Source: DTU013 sp964512095
Lineage (GTDB): Bacteria > Bacillota > Clostridia > Acetivibrionales > DTU013
Direction of reading: 5' to 3'
NCBI GenBank assembly: GCA_964512095.1
Contig: CAZEIH010000014.1
Coordinates: 9,735 to 73,734, forward strand
DNA length: 64,000 nucleotides
Part shown: positions 33,786 through 43,030 of the stretch, in pieces
How the letters are laid out: the number at the start of each line of letters is the position of its first letter
How positions within the stretch are numbered: position 1 is the first letter of the stretch
Notes under the pieces: model-generated
Told to the model about the DNA's origin: nothing
Seen by the model: the letters and a program-made list of their open reading frames with translations, nothing else
The model's database searches: none
Position numbers and translations under genes: made by a program

Positions 33786-33908
33786 CTTTCCCTTTTTTAT
33801 TAACCTCCTTTTCAGAATAACATAAATACATAAATAAATATTATAAAAACACTATACCATATCAGTTTATATAAAGCAATAAATATTTATTTAATTATTT
33901 AATTTAAT
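33786..33908. promoter_or_regulatory. AT-rich gap upstream of parMR: promoter and possible centromere
   Basis: About 120 bases, nearly all A/T, with runs of AAATAAATATT and TTTAATT in short repeats, between the relaxase stop and the par operon. In parMRC systems the centromere with its repeats sits at this place. No regular iteron spacing is visible by eye. Confidence 0.35.
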
Positions 33909-36900
33909 TTAATCTATATCTATAGCTCCCCCTCGATCCTTACCTTTGCGTGCGGCCTCTTTCATTGCTGCTTTGCTCTGGGATGCAGCTTGTTGTTTTA
34001 CCTGGTTACGCTTTGCGACTTCGGCTTGTGCCTCGGTTTTCATTCTTTCTCTCTCGAGGGATTTCCAAGCGCTCTTCCATATATCATTAATGATTGATAG
34101 ACTGATATCAGATTTAAAAGAGTGCCAGTTAAGCCCTTTATAAATCCACTGTGGTATATCCTTTTCTTGAATATCTAAGGACTCAAACATCAATTTCCAA
34201 TCATTTTTTGATATAATTGTAGTCTTATTCCAAAGATTATTGTCTGAAAACGTTTTATAGGCCTTATCAATTATCTCATTGATTATTTCGCTATCTATAT
34301 TTGAGCTAGTTCTGATATTCCACTGATTAAGTATTGTTTTTGTTTCTTCAAGGTCAACCCCGGACACCAAAATCGTTGTAGCCAGCTTACTTATAGTGTT
34401 TTCAATTGTGTTTGGAATGCTGCAAGCGTTTCTTATATCTTCATATCCGGTTTTTATTTCGCCATATACTCCATTCAAATATTTGCCTTTTGCCGTTTTT
34501 TCGTTAATTCTTTCAATTTTACCGATATTAACTTTGTTCTGTGTCCGATCTATGAGTTCATAAATGTCATTTGTAATATAACTGCTAGTTCTGATATCTT
34601 TGTTTTCTTTAGAGATAGCAATTCCTTTCATGTATTTATAATACTTTTCGGTTGCTTGATATCCCTCATCTGTTGGTGTAAGCAAACCTAACCTCCCCAA
34701 ATATCCAAGAGTACGCCTTAATAGATCCCTTTCAGGAATAAGAATATCGGCCCTTTTCTCTATGCCATTTGAAGTTAATTGATATTCATTTTCATGACCT
34801 TTTAAATATCCCTGCTTCTTAAGATTATCAAGCCTCCAGGTGAGATACTTAAATTGTTTTTCTGCTTCATAGTTAGGGATATTTTTGTCAAGGGTTTCCC
34901 TAAGTTTATCTTTTTTGATAGATCCGTTTTCTTTATATATCTGATATAGTAATTTATTAATGTCGGCTATTGTGGAATTTATTTTATATATTCCTGTTTC
35001 TTGGTCTTTTTCAATATGGCCTTTCTCAACTTGCTTACCAAGCTGCTTTGATACATTTTGATATTCATTATCTGTGCTGCATAATTCTTTTAGCCTTTCA
35101 TCAGTCAAGGAGCCTTTTGACTCCTTAAAATACTTGTTAAGCTTATTCAGATTAATACCGAGCCATTTACCTTCTTCTGTGCTGCTCAAATTTCCTTCCT
35201 GGTCTATTGTGATATAATCCCTTGTCTTTGTTTCCATTTCTGTTTCAACAAGCTCCATAAATCTCTCATAGTATCTTTGAGCTGACTGATTGGTTATTTC
35301 GCTCAGTAACGTTTCTTTAAGGTGATCTGCTGATAATATTCCTCCATCAGCTTTATCAATATAGCTTAAGGTTACATTTGCGTCATACCTGGTAAACTCC
35401 ATTTCTTCCGGTATGTTAAACTTCTCTATGGCCTCATTGGATAAAACATAGGCTTCTTTTTTATCGTCATATTCAAAATATCCCTGGGATTCTTCTGTAA
35501 AGGAATATTTTCCAGTGATCCTGTCTAACTCAACATAACCATTCAAAGTAAGTTTTTCGATACGGTTCTTTAGTATGTCAATTTCCTGCTCTGCTTTTAC
35601 AACATTTACATGTGATTCATCATCGGTATATTTTTCATAAATACTGTTCTCCAATTCCTGAAGAGTAATACTATTATCCTCGCCAAATTCTTCCCTTACC
35701 TTAGTGTCGAATTTTCCGATTCTTAGTTCCTCCGGATCTTTATTTTGAAGACTACCAAATATGCTTTTATTACCCAACAGCTCTGTAAAACTTACATTCT
35801 TAACCTCTTCTCCATCACATTCAAGCATTCTCAATATTTCTTTCTCAGCTCTATCAAGGTTTTTTACCTTCAAGACCTCCTCAATACCTTTATTAGTCAG
35901 CTTGTATTGGTCGCCTTGTTCATTTAAGATGCCCTGACCACAAAGCACCTTAAGTTGTTTTTCAAGTTCCTGGCTATCATTTTTTATAACACCTTTTATT
36001 TGAGAAAATGCCTCTTTCTCTGTAGCACCGGATAGCTTTAAAGATGACAAGTAATGGTCAATATTCTTAGATGAAGATAAGGAGTTAATTTTCTGGATTT
36101 CTGTTACATTATCGCGAATATGTTTGATAATATCCTTAATAGATCCTTCAGGATAGTTTAGATCCTCTTTCTCTGTGAAATCCTTGATAGTATTAAGAGT
36201 GTCCTGGTCATTGTAACCGGATCTTATGAGTGCAACTGCAACCTTATGCAATACTTTGGTTTGTTCTGGTATAAGTGTGATTTTATTATCCATATTTTTT
36301 ATAAAATCAACAGCTTTTTGTGATAGATCCCTATCAACATAGAAGATGTTTTCCCGCTGGCTCTCTGCAGCTCCTTTTAAAATTATTTGACATACCCTAT
36401 CGCGTATATCGGTATAAGCATTAGATCGTGCTTTTTCAATTGCATCTTCATGAGTAGTATATATTTTAGTTAGATCTTCTACGGCTTTAAGGTTACGTTC
36501 CAAATTTGCCGAAAATTCATGTTTGCTTAGTAGTCCATCAGCTATTGAATAAACTAAATCTTTTACATTCTCAGGCATAAACTTAAGCATTACTCTACCA
36601 TGCCCAGGCATTATAGCAGCCAAATTTTTTATTTGCTCGGCCAGCTGTAATTCGTCATCACTGTATAATTTCGGACATATGCTTTCACTATTTACCTCGC
36701 TTATGAGTGAACTTATCTCTATAGAAGTGTTTTGCACTTCTTTTAATAATCTAGTTGCTTGACTTACATCGTTGTTTGCTAAATCTCTGATCAAATCACG
36801 CATTATGTTTTTTTCGTGAAGCAAAGTCATCCTTTCATCTGCAAAGATTTCATCTGTCAATAATTTTCTCATATTATTCAACTTTCTCTCGCTTACAATA

Positions 36901-37415
36901 CCGAGCCTTACTTCAGGTTCCTTTTCCCATATAAGAACATGTGAGTGCGGATGTCCCTTTTCCATATGTACCGCTGCGACCCACCGAAGATTTTCCATAG
37001 ATACTTTCATTTCACGTGCTAGATCGGGAACTTTATTTCTCAACATATCTTGCCACACGGATTTATCAAGATATCCAACATTTTTTGCTTCCTCTTCCCT
37101 TACCGACACAATGCAGCGCCAAACATAACCATTTGCATTAGTAATCTCGTCTCTTATACAATCTAGATCTTCTACACCCTCAGGGCCAAAAAGGCCATGT
37201 GAATTGGGCCTCTTATCTATATATTTCGCATAATTTTCATTATCCAGTGGAGTATGTTCAGTTTCTTTGTTAAGTTCATTTTTAAGATCATTTTCAGTTA
37301 TGGATTTATCAACACCTGGTCTTGTAGCAATATATTTTACATGCATTGCATTTTTCATTGATGTATTTTTTAAGTTTGGATGCTTAAATGTAATCTTAAG
37401 AATAACTTTGCTCAT
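33909..37415 (-). CDS. mobL: MobL-type relaxase
   Basis: 1168 residues. The first about 250 hold the relaxase: HVKYIATRPGV near the start and the HUH-type metal motif KGHPHSHVLIW around residue 170. The long remainder is composed of repeated winged-helix-like blocks (for example LNEQGDQYKLTNKGIEEVL, YLKGHENEYQLTSNGIEKR, GLLTPTDEGYQATEKYYKY), and the C-terminus is Lys/Gln/Ala-rich. It should nick oriT and lead the strand to the recipient. It lacks the shared C-terminal module. The oriT was not located; the AT-rich flanks are candidates. Confidence 0.9.
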   Translation of the reverse strand: MSKVILKITFKHPNLKNTSMKNAMHVKYIATRPGVDKSITENDLKNELNKETEHTPLDNENYAKYIDKRPNSHGLFGPEGVEDLDCIRDEITNANGYVWRCIVSVREEEAKNVGYLDKSVWQDMLRNKVPDLAREMKVSMENLRWVAAVHMEKGHPHSHVLIWEKEPEVRLGIVSERKLNNMRKLLTDEIFADERMTLLHEKNIMRDLIRDLANNDVSQATRLLKEVQNTSIEISSLISEVNSESICPKLYSDDELQLAEQIKNLAAIMPGHGRVMLKFMPENVKDLVYSIADGLLSKHEFSANLERNLKAVEDLTKIYTTHEDAIEKARSNAYTDIRDRVCQIILKGAAESQRENIFYVDRDLSQKAVDFIKNMDNKITLIPEQTKVLHKVAVALIRSGYNDQDTLNTIKDFTEKEDLNYPEGSIKDIIKHIRDNVTEIQKINSLSSSKNIDHYLSSLKLSGATEKEAFSQIKGVIKNDSQELEKQLKVLCGQGILNEQGDQYKLTNKGIEEVLKVKNLDRAEKEILRMLECDGEEVKNVSFTELLGNKSIFGSLQNKDPEELRIGKFDTKVREEFGEDNSITLQELENSIYEKYTDDESHVNVVKAEQEIDILKNRIEKLTLNGYVELDRITGKYSFTEESQGYFEYDDKKEAYVLSNEAIEKFNIPEEMEFTRYDANVTLSYIDKADGGILSADHLKETLLSEITNQSAQRYYERFMELVETEMETKTRDYITIDQEGNLSSTEEGKWLGINLNKLNKYFKESKGSLTDERLKELCSTDNEYQNVSKQLGKQVEKGHIEKDQETGIYKINSTIADINKLLYQIYKENGSIKKDKLRETLDKNIPNYEAEKQFKYLTWRLDNLKKQGYLKGHENEYQLTSNGIEKRADILIPERDLLRRTLGYLGRLGLLTPTDEGYQATEKYYKYMKGIAISKENKDIRTSSYITNDIYELIDRTQNKVNIGKIERINEKTAKGKYLNGVYGEIKTGYEDIRNACSIPNTIENTISKLATTILVSGVDLEETKTILNQWNIRTSSNIDSEIINEIIDKAYKTFSDNNLWNKTTIISKNDWKLMFESLDIQEKDIPQWIYKGLNWHSFKSDISLSIINDIWKSAWKSLERERMKTEAQAEVAKRNQVKQQAASQSKAAMKEAARKGKDRGGAIDID

Positions 37416-37452
37416 GCTTTACCTCGTATAAAACTGCATCTAAGATTATGTA

Positions 37453-38313
37453 TTAGAGTTCACGATCAAGATCATTTGTCTTTTCTTGTATTTGCTTTAC
37501 TTCCTTGGCTTGGAGTTGATAACGTCTAACATCAGATATTATATCTTCCAATTGAGTAAACTCGCTCCCTTTCTCTGCCAGGCCGGATTCTATTTCCTTA
37601 CCCATATTCTTATATAAGGACTTCAGCTCAGATATCTTTATACAAGATTTTACAGAATATTTATTAACAAAATTACATAACTTCGACATGAATGTTTCGT
37701 CAGTAGACTTGATATATGGCCAGTCATTTTCATATTTATTCATTACGCTTTCGATTATATTACTTTTAAATACACTCTTGAGATATGTATAATCGACTGT
37801 TGATTTCACAAATGCATTAAATAGTACGTCTTTATCAGTTATACTATAATTTACTTCATATCCGGCATTATCTGCTAGGGATCGTAGAAATTCTCTTATT
37901 GTTCTTCCATTACCTTCACGAAATGGATGAAGCATATTTAGCTCTGAACCATAGTAAGCAAGCCTGTCAGATATTTTATCAATGTTGCAACCAAGAAGAT
38001 GGTTTTCTGATTTTAAATTATTAAATAGCTTTGTTGCTTCAGGTATGATATAGGAGCTGCATGCAAATTGTGTGTAACCTTTTCCTATATCAACCGTCCT
38101 GATCTCTCCGGCCCATGGGTAAATATCTTGAAATATATGCTTATGTATATTTTGCAAATGGGACAGATTAAAACTACCTGGTAAATGATTTGCTGAAAGT
38201 TGGGCTATCCTAAAGTATGAATACTGCCTTTCGACTGAAATTAATCTTTCAGCTTCCCTTATATCAAATTTGTTTATAAGAACATCGGTATTTCTGTAAA
38301 CATATTTATCCAT
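37453..38313 (-). CDS. Fic-domain AMP-transferase toxin with shared C-terminal module
   Basis: 286 residues. The Fic active-site loop HPFREGNGRTIREF is complete (catalytic His, Gly-Asn-Gly-Arg) at about residue 136, preceded by the substrate flap YPWAGEIRTVDIGKG. Fic enzymes with this motif transfer AMP to target proteins. No inhibitory S/T-x-x-x-E-G motif is seen within the protein; one is encoded by the small gene just upstream. Residues about 205-286 are the shared module (CIKISELKSLYKNMGKEI, FTQLEDIISDVR) ending LDREL. The architecture Fic + C-terminal delivery domain + antitoxin gene parallels Bartonella VbhT/VbhA. Confidence 0.9.
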   Translation of the reverse strand: MDKYVYRNTDVLINKFDIREAERLISVERQYSYFRIAQLSANHLPGSFNLSHLQNIHKHIFQDIYPWAGEIRTVDIGKGYTQFACSSYIIPEATKLFNNLKSENHLLGCNIDKISDRLAYYGSELNMLHPFREGNGRTIREFLRSLADNAGYEVNYSITDKDVLFNAFVKSTVDYTYLKSVFKSNIIESVMNKYENDWPYIKSTDETFMSKLCNFVNKYSVKSCIKISELKSLYKNMGKEIESGLAEKGSEFTQLEDIISDVRRYQLQAKEVKQIQEKTNDLDREL

Positions 38314-38326
38314 GGCAACACCCTGT

Positions 38327-38515
38327 TTATGACAAAGATTTTCTTACAGCTGCATTAATCTTTTTGAGAGCTTCTTCCTCGGTTATATTTCCCTCCAGGT
38401 ATTCGCGTGTAATTTCGACTGTACTTTCTTCAGGAACAAGGCCTTCCACTAATAAGGTTGTACTTGTGTTGTTAAGAATAACTGTTACTCTGTCAGCGTT
38501 GTAAATCTTTCTCAT
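38327..38515 (-). CDS. VbhA-like Fic antitoxin
   Basis: About 62 residues from ATG at 38515, with GGGAGG 8 bases upstream (a longer frame to 38575 overlaps the previous gene and is less likely). It contains TLLVEG, fitting the Fic-inhibitory motif S/T-x-x-x-E-G/N, then LVPEES and REYLEGNITEEEALKKI, aligning with VbhA (LEGLEP and the following GE-x-x-x-x-D helix). Ends 13 bases before the Fic gene, the usual antitoxin-first order. Expected to keep the toxin inactive in the donor. Confidence 0.78.
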   Translation of the reverse strand: MRKIYNADRVTVILNNTSTTLLVEGLVPEESTVEITREYLEGNITEEEALKKINAAVRKSLS

Positions 38516-38534
38516 CTTTAGCAGCCTCCCTTTC

Positions 38535-39041
38535 TTATTGTTTTTGCAATTGTTGACTCTTTGTATTTTTCTCACTGAGCAAACTCATTTTATATTCAAG
38601 CTGAGCATGCCGGCAATTATTAATTATTTTGTTCAATCTGTTAAACATATCCAGTTTTGATTCTAAATGATTTTCTTCCAGCTCCTTACCTATCAGCTCG
38701 TACCTTGCTCTAATTTCTTTTAAGGTTAAGTATCTCCCGCTATCCTTACCTAATTTTATGAGTTCATTCATTGTTGCGTCGGACAAAAAAGCCACGCCCT
38801 TGAATTCTTTGTAATAGTAATACCGTGTCTTGTCCAGGAAATTGAAAAATTTTATTTCGGCACCTTTCTTTGCCGCCTCATATAATGCCTTAAAAAGTAA
38901 TTTGGGATCTATAAAAATATCGCCGTAATACTCCCCATTAATATAGATCTGTACACGGTATCCGTGTCCAGGTCCCTTATTGTACGACAATAACTTTTCA
39001 AGAGATTTTTCGTTTGCTTGGACTATTACATAATTATTCAT
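38535..39041 (-). CDS. Unknown N-terminal domain fused to the shared C-terminal module
   Basis: About 168 residues (ATG at 39041; GAGGG upstream). The first about 85 residues (YRVQIYINGEYYGDIFIDPK, FFNFLDKTRYYYYKEF) are an alpha/beta domain I do not recognise. From about 88 onward it follows the module pattern: SGRYLTLKEIRARYELIGKELE, then FNRLNKIINNCRHAQLEYK. It lacks the EIEL-type ending (QQLQKQ). Candidate effector or antirestriction-like cargo. Confidence 0.7.
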   Translation of the reverse strand: MNNYVIVQANEKSLEKLLSYNKGPGHGYRVQIYINGEYYGDIFIDPKLLFKALYEAAKKGAEIKFFNFLDKTRYYYYKEFKGVAFLSDATMNELIKLGKDSGRYLTLKEIRARYELIGKELEENHLESKLDMFNRLNKIINNCRHAQLEYKMSLLSEKNTKSQQLQKQ

Positions 39042-39444
39042 CACTACTTCCCTCTAAATTGAAATATTCAGCTGGCATTTTCATATATTCAGCAGCCTTC
39101 TTACGTGCTTTTTCATACATGTCTATGGGCAACTTTCTCATTTCTTTAGGCACCAAATCCTGAAATGCCTGAACATTCAGAAAGGTAGATGTTGCAGACA
39201 TAATACCTGACTTCACGGATAGTTTAGCTAGCCGTTCAACGTGTGGCTTCATTACTGCCTCTAGTTGTTGCCTTACTATGTGAGTAATCATGTCTGCGTT
39301 TTCATCCACCCAACCAGCAGCCAGGCCTTTCTTAATAAGTTGCCTTGTAACTTCAGCTATACTGTCACCTGTTTTTTTTGATATTGCATCAATTTCTTCT
39401 GCTACATTGGTATCTATGCTTATACTAAATCGCTTATTGGACAT
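39034..39444 (-). CDS. RHH regulator with alpha-helical C-terminus
   Basis: 136 residues. N-terminus FSISIDTNVAEEIDAISKKTGDSIAEVTRQLIKKG is a good strand-helix-helix pattern. The following helices may form a coiled coil. The layout, RHH gene immediately before a module-carrying gene with overlapping ends, repeats the pairing seen in the HD-GYP array. Probably a regulator of this small cargo operon. Confidence 0.7.
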   Translation of the reverse strand: MSNKRFSISIDTNVAEEIDAISKKTGDSIAEVTRQLIKKGLAAGWVDENADMITHIVRQQLEAVMKPHVERLAKLSVKSGIMSATSTFLNVQAFQDLVPKEMRKLPIDMYEKARKKAAEYMKMPAEYFNLEGSSDE

Positions 39445-39466
39445 GATTCAACTAAGACCTCCTGGT

Positions 39467-40060
39467 TTATAATTCAATTTCAGTGTGCATACTTTTCTCT
39501 AATGATTTCACTTTATCGTGTTCATAGTGATCATATGTCATTTTAGAGAGATTGAGATCCCGTACTATATCTGATAGCTCGTTAAATTCCTTCTTAAGTA
39601 CATTGTCAGGATTAATCTGATAGTATGAATCATTAATGGATTTACCTATATCCCTGTATGTCTCTTTTATTTCAGAAATTGATAAAGGTTTACCATTACG
39701 CTTGTTTAGGTTGTTAATTTTTTTTGCTATATCTTCATTGATGTATTCGATGGCTGGAAATTCGTCCTTGTACTGCTCTTTTACATTTTCAAGGATGCGA
39801 GACTGTTTTGGTTGCTCTTTTTTTATCTCAGGAAGTTTTTCAAAACAATCTTTGGGCAAAGCGATTGCTGACTTTGACAACTCAACGTAATAGAGATCTT
39901 TCCAATCTCTGCTATACTTTTCTGCAATCGTGTAGCTTTTGCCTATCTTGAGTTCTTTGTGGTCGTACTGTGGATCCTCAGGCTTTTTAATTAATTTCAA
40001 GCTATAATACTTCGCTGTAATCTCTCCATTTCTGATGTCGTTAAATAGATGTTCACCCAC
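39467..40060 (-). CDS. Unknown N-terminal domain fused to the shared C-terminal module
   Basis: 197 residues, GTG start with GAGGTG upstream. The first about 90 residues (YYSLKLIKKPEDPQYDHKEL, DLYYVELSKSAIALPKDCF) are a small beta-rich domain of no known family. The module follows: EFPAIEYINEDIAKKINNLN, GKPLSISEIKETYRDIGKSI, FNELSDIVRDLNLSKMTYDHYE, ending MHTEIEL. It is one of the clearest non-HD-GYP copies of the module. First gene of the leftward operon that includes the Fic pair. Confidence 0.75.
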   Translation of the reverse strand: MGEHLFNDIRNGEITAKYYSLKLIKKPEDPQYDHKELKIGKSYTIAEKYSRDWKDLYYVELSKSAIALPKDCFEKLPEIKKEQPKQSRILENVKEQYKDEFPAIEYINEDIAKKINNLNKRNGKPLSISEIKETYRDIGKSINDSYYQINPDNVLKKEFNELSDIVRDLNLSKMTYDHYEHDKVKSLEKSMHTEIEL

Positions 40061-40398
40061 TGTATATCACCTCACTTAATTATTATACACCTCTATAATA
40101 CCACAAATAACCGCAACAAGGAATGCTTTTGCTAAATTTTGCACCGCCTATACACCGTGGCTTATATAATTGCACCATACATTAACAACATACCGTTACA
40201 GGCTTTGCCTGTAATCTGTGAGTGCGTATGCACCACCCTTATCCTGCCTTACGGTTTATTCTGTGGTTTCCGTGCCCTAGTTCTTTCTGACCCATTCCCT
40301 AACTTGACTCAATACTCCCTGCTCAGTTCTACTGAAATAATTACTTTGATGTTACAATCATCCGGTCAAAATTATCTCCCATTAGATTTTAGTGAAAA
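40061..40398. promoter_or_regulatory. Intergenic region upstream of the cargo/mobilisation operon
   Basis: Minus-strand TATAAT near 40078-40084 with a weak -35 (TTATTT, 17 bases upstream) precedes the GTG at 40060. The rest of the about 340 bases has no supported gene and leads into the iterons; a plus-strand frame here is repeat-driven and rejected. Confidence 0.4.
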
Positions 40399-40575
40399 GT
40401 TATTGAAATGGTTATTGAAATGGTTATTGAAATGGTTATTGAAATGGTTATTGAAATGGTTATTGAAATAGTTATTGAACATAACCTGCAAACCATTGTT
40501 TCACAAGGGCTAAACCTTATTGAATTAGTTATTGAAAAAGTTATTGAAATACTTATTGAAAAACTTATTGAGCGG
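40399..40575. repeat. Iteron cluster I (12-bp TTATTGAA repeats)
   Basis: Seven adjacent 12-bp repeats of GTTATTGAAATG (five perfect, two variants) at 40399-40482, then after 33 bases five more with variable last bases (CTTATTGAATTA to CTTATTGAGCGG) at 40516-40575. Regular spacing of about one helical turn is typical of Rep-binding iterons at a plasmid origin. The period is a multiple of three, which creates spurious open frames on both strands. Confidence 0.88.
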
Positions 40576-41190
40576 GATGCAATGAGCTGCGGCGGCCGAA
40601 ATGGTTTAAATTTTAACAACCCACCGGTTTTTTTCCCTCCAGCTGATCGCCCCTGGAGTAAAAGCAAAGGAATTACAATGAAAAGTAAAAACTAATGGGA
40701 ATAGCTGGAAGGTTTTAATTTCTACCTTGTATATGCTTTTTCTTCAGAGACTACTCCAGAGACTTTGCTTTTAAACTTTCCGCTAGGAAAGTAACCGAAA
40801 AGGTCATGATGCTTATATATCTTATATAGCTTATTAACATATTAAAAGCTTATAGGGAACCGTTTGAAGCGCTAAACAACTCAATTACAGGGGGTTATAT
40901 CACAAGAAATTATAATATATAGCGTTTGTTAGCACATAATATTAGGATTAACGATTTTAACAGCACATAAAAGTGTAATAAATATGAATTTCGCACAAAA
41001 AATTAGAATCTTCAAATGAAAAAAGCATCCCTTGGAAGAAAACACTTCAAAAAATCAATTAATATGAATCAAAATCTTTAGGACCTGGAATACACCGGAT
41101 AGGAAAGGGCATAGAAAGGCCGTACTGCCATAAATGATGGCGCACTAATATAAAGTTGCATTATAGATACTAAATTGGTATTACGGCGTT
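40576..41190. other. Non-coding region between iterons and rep, likely origin
   Basis: No gene is supported. Contains CTCCAG / CTGGAG inverted repeat near 40638-40658, a G-poor AT-rich stretch (40800-41070) and two AGCACATAA-like repeats near 40930-40970. An AT-rich stretch beside iterons could be the strand-opening part of the origin. Confidence 0.45.
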
Positions 41191-42723
41191 TTAAGAGGTT
41201 ACTGGATCAGGAGCTGCAGACAAGATATCTGGTTTGTATCTGCCGTTTCTGTAGAGAGTATGTACGAATGCCGGTATACTCCTTATGTCTGGCCAGCCAT
41301 TTTCTTTGCCTGCTCTCACTCGCTCCATGAGCTGACCGATAACAGAACAAATATTTTTACTGCCGGCGCCACGGAAAATCTTCACCAGATCCCGTAGATC
41401 CTCTTGGCTGCATTCATAGCCATGTTTTCTAAATGACTCTTCGATGATCTGTGCTCTTCTCTTGTTTTTACCTGTCAATGCTAGATATGATTTGAATAAA
41501 TTAGACTTTTTTGAGATATAATACTTACTCCTGATGCGGAAATAATAGGATAACTTGCCCTCTTTATTATCAGGTACTATATGAAAGAAATATGCTAACG
41601 AATTAATATCATAAGCGTCGATGTCACCCCAGACTATTGAACAAACCTCTCCTGGGTAACGTTTCTTCAACCAATCTTCACGTTCATCATTCTGAATTTT
41701 GCTTCTTCCGGGCAAAAACTTTTCAAACGATAACCTGATACTTTTGTTTTGTCCGGAATTGCTCCCCTCTCCCCCATCACCATTATTAAGCATGAACATT
41801 ATTTTAAAAAACGCTTTAATAGTGGACGTTTGGCATTTTTTAAACGCCTTTTCAAGTACCACATCTGGTATAATAACATAACGTTCTTTTCTTTCAAATG
41901 CTTCCTTATACCCCACTACAACGAGATAACATCTGCCGATCTTATCGTTAACGTCAACTCGGATCAGTCCCAGCTCTAGCAGCTTTTTTACAGCTAGGTA
42001 TACAGTGGCCTGGCAAACAGAACCATCACCAAACTCAATGATTATGCTGCTTATAAGAGATCTTTCGTTATAATCATCTATTACACCATTTGTATCCGCA
42101 AATCTCATACAAGCGTAATATACACGCTTTTCTTCTTTGCTTAGACTCCTGCGATCTGTTTCAAGCCTAAGATAATTGCTATCTATACGGGAAACAGCTT
42201 TAACGTCATCCATTGAAAGCGGCTCACCACTGAAATACGGATGCAGATACTCTGGAATTTTAACACCGTTTGTTTTTGTATTGTAGCGGAATAGTTGGTC
42301 ATCGGAATGCCCCGGATCATAATCCATTTTAGAGCTGTACTTTTTTAACAAAGCGTCATGATCATTTTTTGCAGTTTCAAGACTTTTTATATACTGACGC
42401 TTACGGCCTTCAATGACACCTAGGATGCTATAAAAATAAGGGCTCAGGAAAGGCCTTATACTAACCCTGTCTTCAACTTTGTTATGCTCAATGAATTTAC
42501 CACTAAGCAGCTCCTGGTATGCAGCATAGTATTCGTTGATACCACCCTTGAATAAGCCCACAAAATAAGGTTCATGCACTTGATACTTATTAAGGCCGCC
42601 ATTTCTCAGCTCGGTGTTGTCTGACTTGGCAATCATGCTCTCCAACAGCAGCATGGCTGATGGTGAAAGGCCGTACCTCTTACCCAACTTGACAATTTTA
42701 TCCCTTATCTTTAGATTGGACAT
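41191..42723 (-). CDS. Putative replication initiator (Rep)
   Basis: 510 residues. Two winged-helix-like regions can be seen: about 1-110 (KRYGLSPSAMLLLESMIAK, LLSGKFIEHNKVEDRVSI) and about 165-270 (LSKEEKRVYYACMRFADTNG, QATVYLAVKKLLELGLIRVD), as in plasmid RepA-type initiators. The gene is flanked on both sides by iterons and has a long leader opposed by a candidate antisense RNA. GGGGG site before the ATG. Family by context and fold pattern, not by a diagnostic motif. Confidence 0.7.
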   Translation of the reverse strand: MSNLKIRDKIVKLGKRYGLSPSAMLLLESMIAKSDNTELRNGGLNKYQVHEPYFVGLFKGGINEYYAAYQELLSGKFIEHNKVEDRVSIRPFLSPYFYSILGVIEGRKRQYIKSLETAKNDHDALLKKYSSKMDYDPGHSDDQLFRYNTKTNGVKIPEYLHPYFSGEPLSMDDVKAVSRIDSNYLRLETDRRSLSKEEKRVYYACMRFADTNGVIDDYNERSLISSIIIEFGDGSVCQATVYLAVKKLLELGLIRVDVNDKIGRCYLVVVGYKEAFERKERYVIIPDVVLEKAFKKCQTSTIKAFFKIMFMLNNGDGGEGSNSGQNKSIRLSFEKFLPGRSKIQNDEREDWLKKRYPGEVCSIVWGDIDAYDINSLAYFFHIVPDNKEGKLSYYFRIRSKYYISKKSNLFKSYLALTGKNKRRAQIIEESFRKHGYECSQEDLRDLVKIFRGAGSKNICSVIGQLMERVRAGKENGWPDIRSIPAFVHTLYRNGRYKPDILSAAPDPVTS

Positions 42724-42774
42724 ACAAAAAGCCCCCTGTATTGAAGTAAATTTCCTCTACTTCCCTTACAAGCA

Positions 42775-42872
42775 GGCCATTTCGGGTTAAAACTCATTAA
42801 TTTACTATTGCACACACAATCATACTATGATATACTGTGTACATAGTAAATTAAAAATAACCCGAAATGACC
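42775..42872. promoter_or_regulatory. Nested inverted repeats in the rep control region
   Basis: Outer arms GGCCATTTCGGGTTA (42775-42789) and TAACCCGAAATGACC (42858-42872) pair with one mismatch; inner arms AATTTACTAT (42799-42808) and ATAGTAAATT (42843-42852) pair perfectly. The plus-strand promoter TTGCAC-17-TATACT lies inside the loop. In rep mRNA this would be a long stem-loop upstream of the Rep start. Confidence 0.7.
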
Positions 42873-42930
42873 TCTTGCAGAACGGCTGACGCCTTCCAAA
42901 CGATTCGCCGCAGAAGAGGTTTATTTTTTT
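42843..42930 (+). ncRNA. Candidate antisense RNA controlling rep (ctRNA)
   Basis: A plus-strand promoter TTGCAC (42808-42813), 17-base spacer, TATACT (42831-42836) would start an RNA of about 88 bases ending in a hairpin CCTCTT...AAGAGG (42871-42919) and a T run. The rep promoter (43031-43060) fires leftward, so this RNA is complementary to the rep leader, as in plasmid copy-number control. Inferred from sequence signals only. Confidence 0.5.
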
Positions 42931-43030
42931 GTCTTTATTACTACCCAACTATCTCAAGCGAGATTGCCGAAAATAAAGTAAAATAAAATTACTGTTTTGT
43001 CGAATATCTCTCTTAATGTTTATTACAGCC

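Noticed and set aside
33909..37415. Relaxase as a carrier of the shared module
   Set aside because: Its C-terminus is Lys/Gln/Ala-rich and ends AIDID without the LSxxE-YK-G core; relaxase presumably has its own signal.
40399..40575. Possible CRISPR array
   Set aside because: No unique spacers; direct head-to-tail 12-bp units beside a rep gene.
40389..40695. Open frames on both strands reading ISITISIT or EMVIEMVI repeats
   Set aside because: They are by-products of the 12-base iterons, whose period is a multiple of three; no start signals or protein-like composition.
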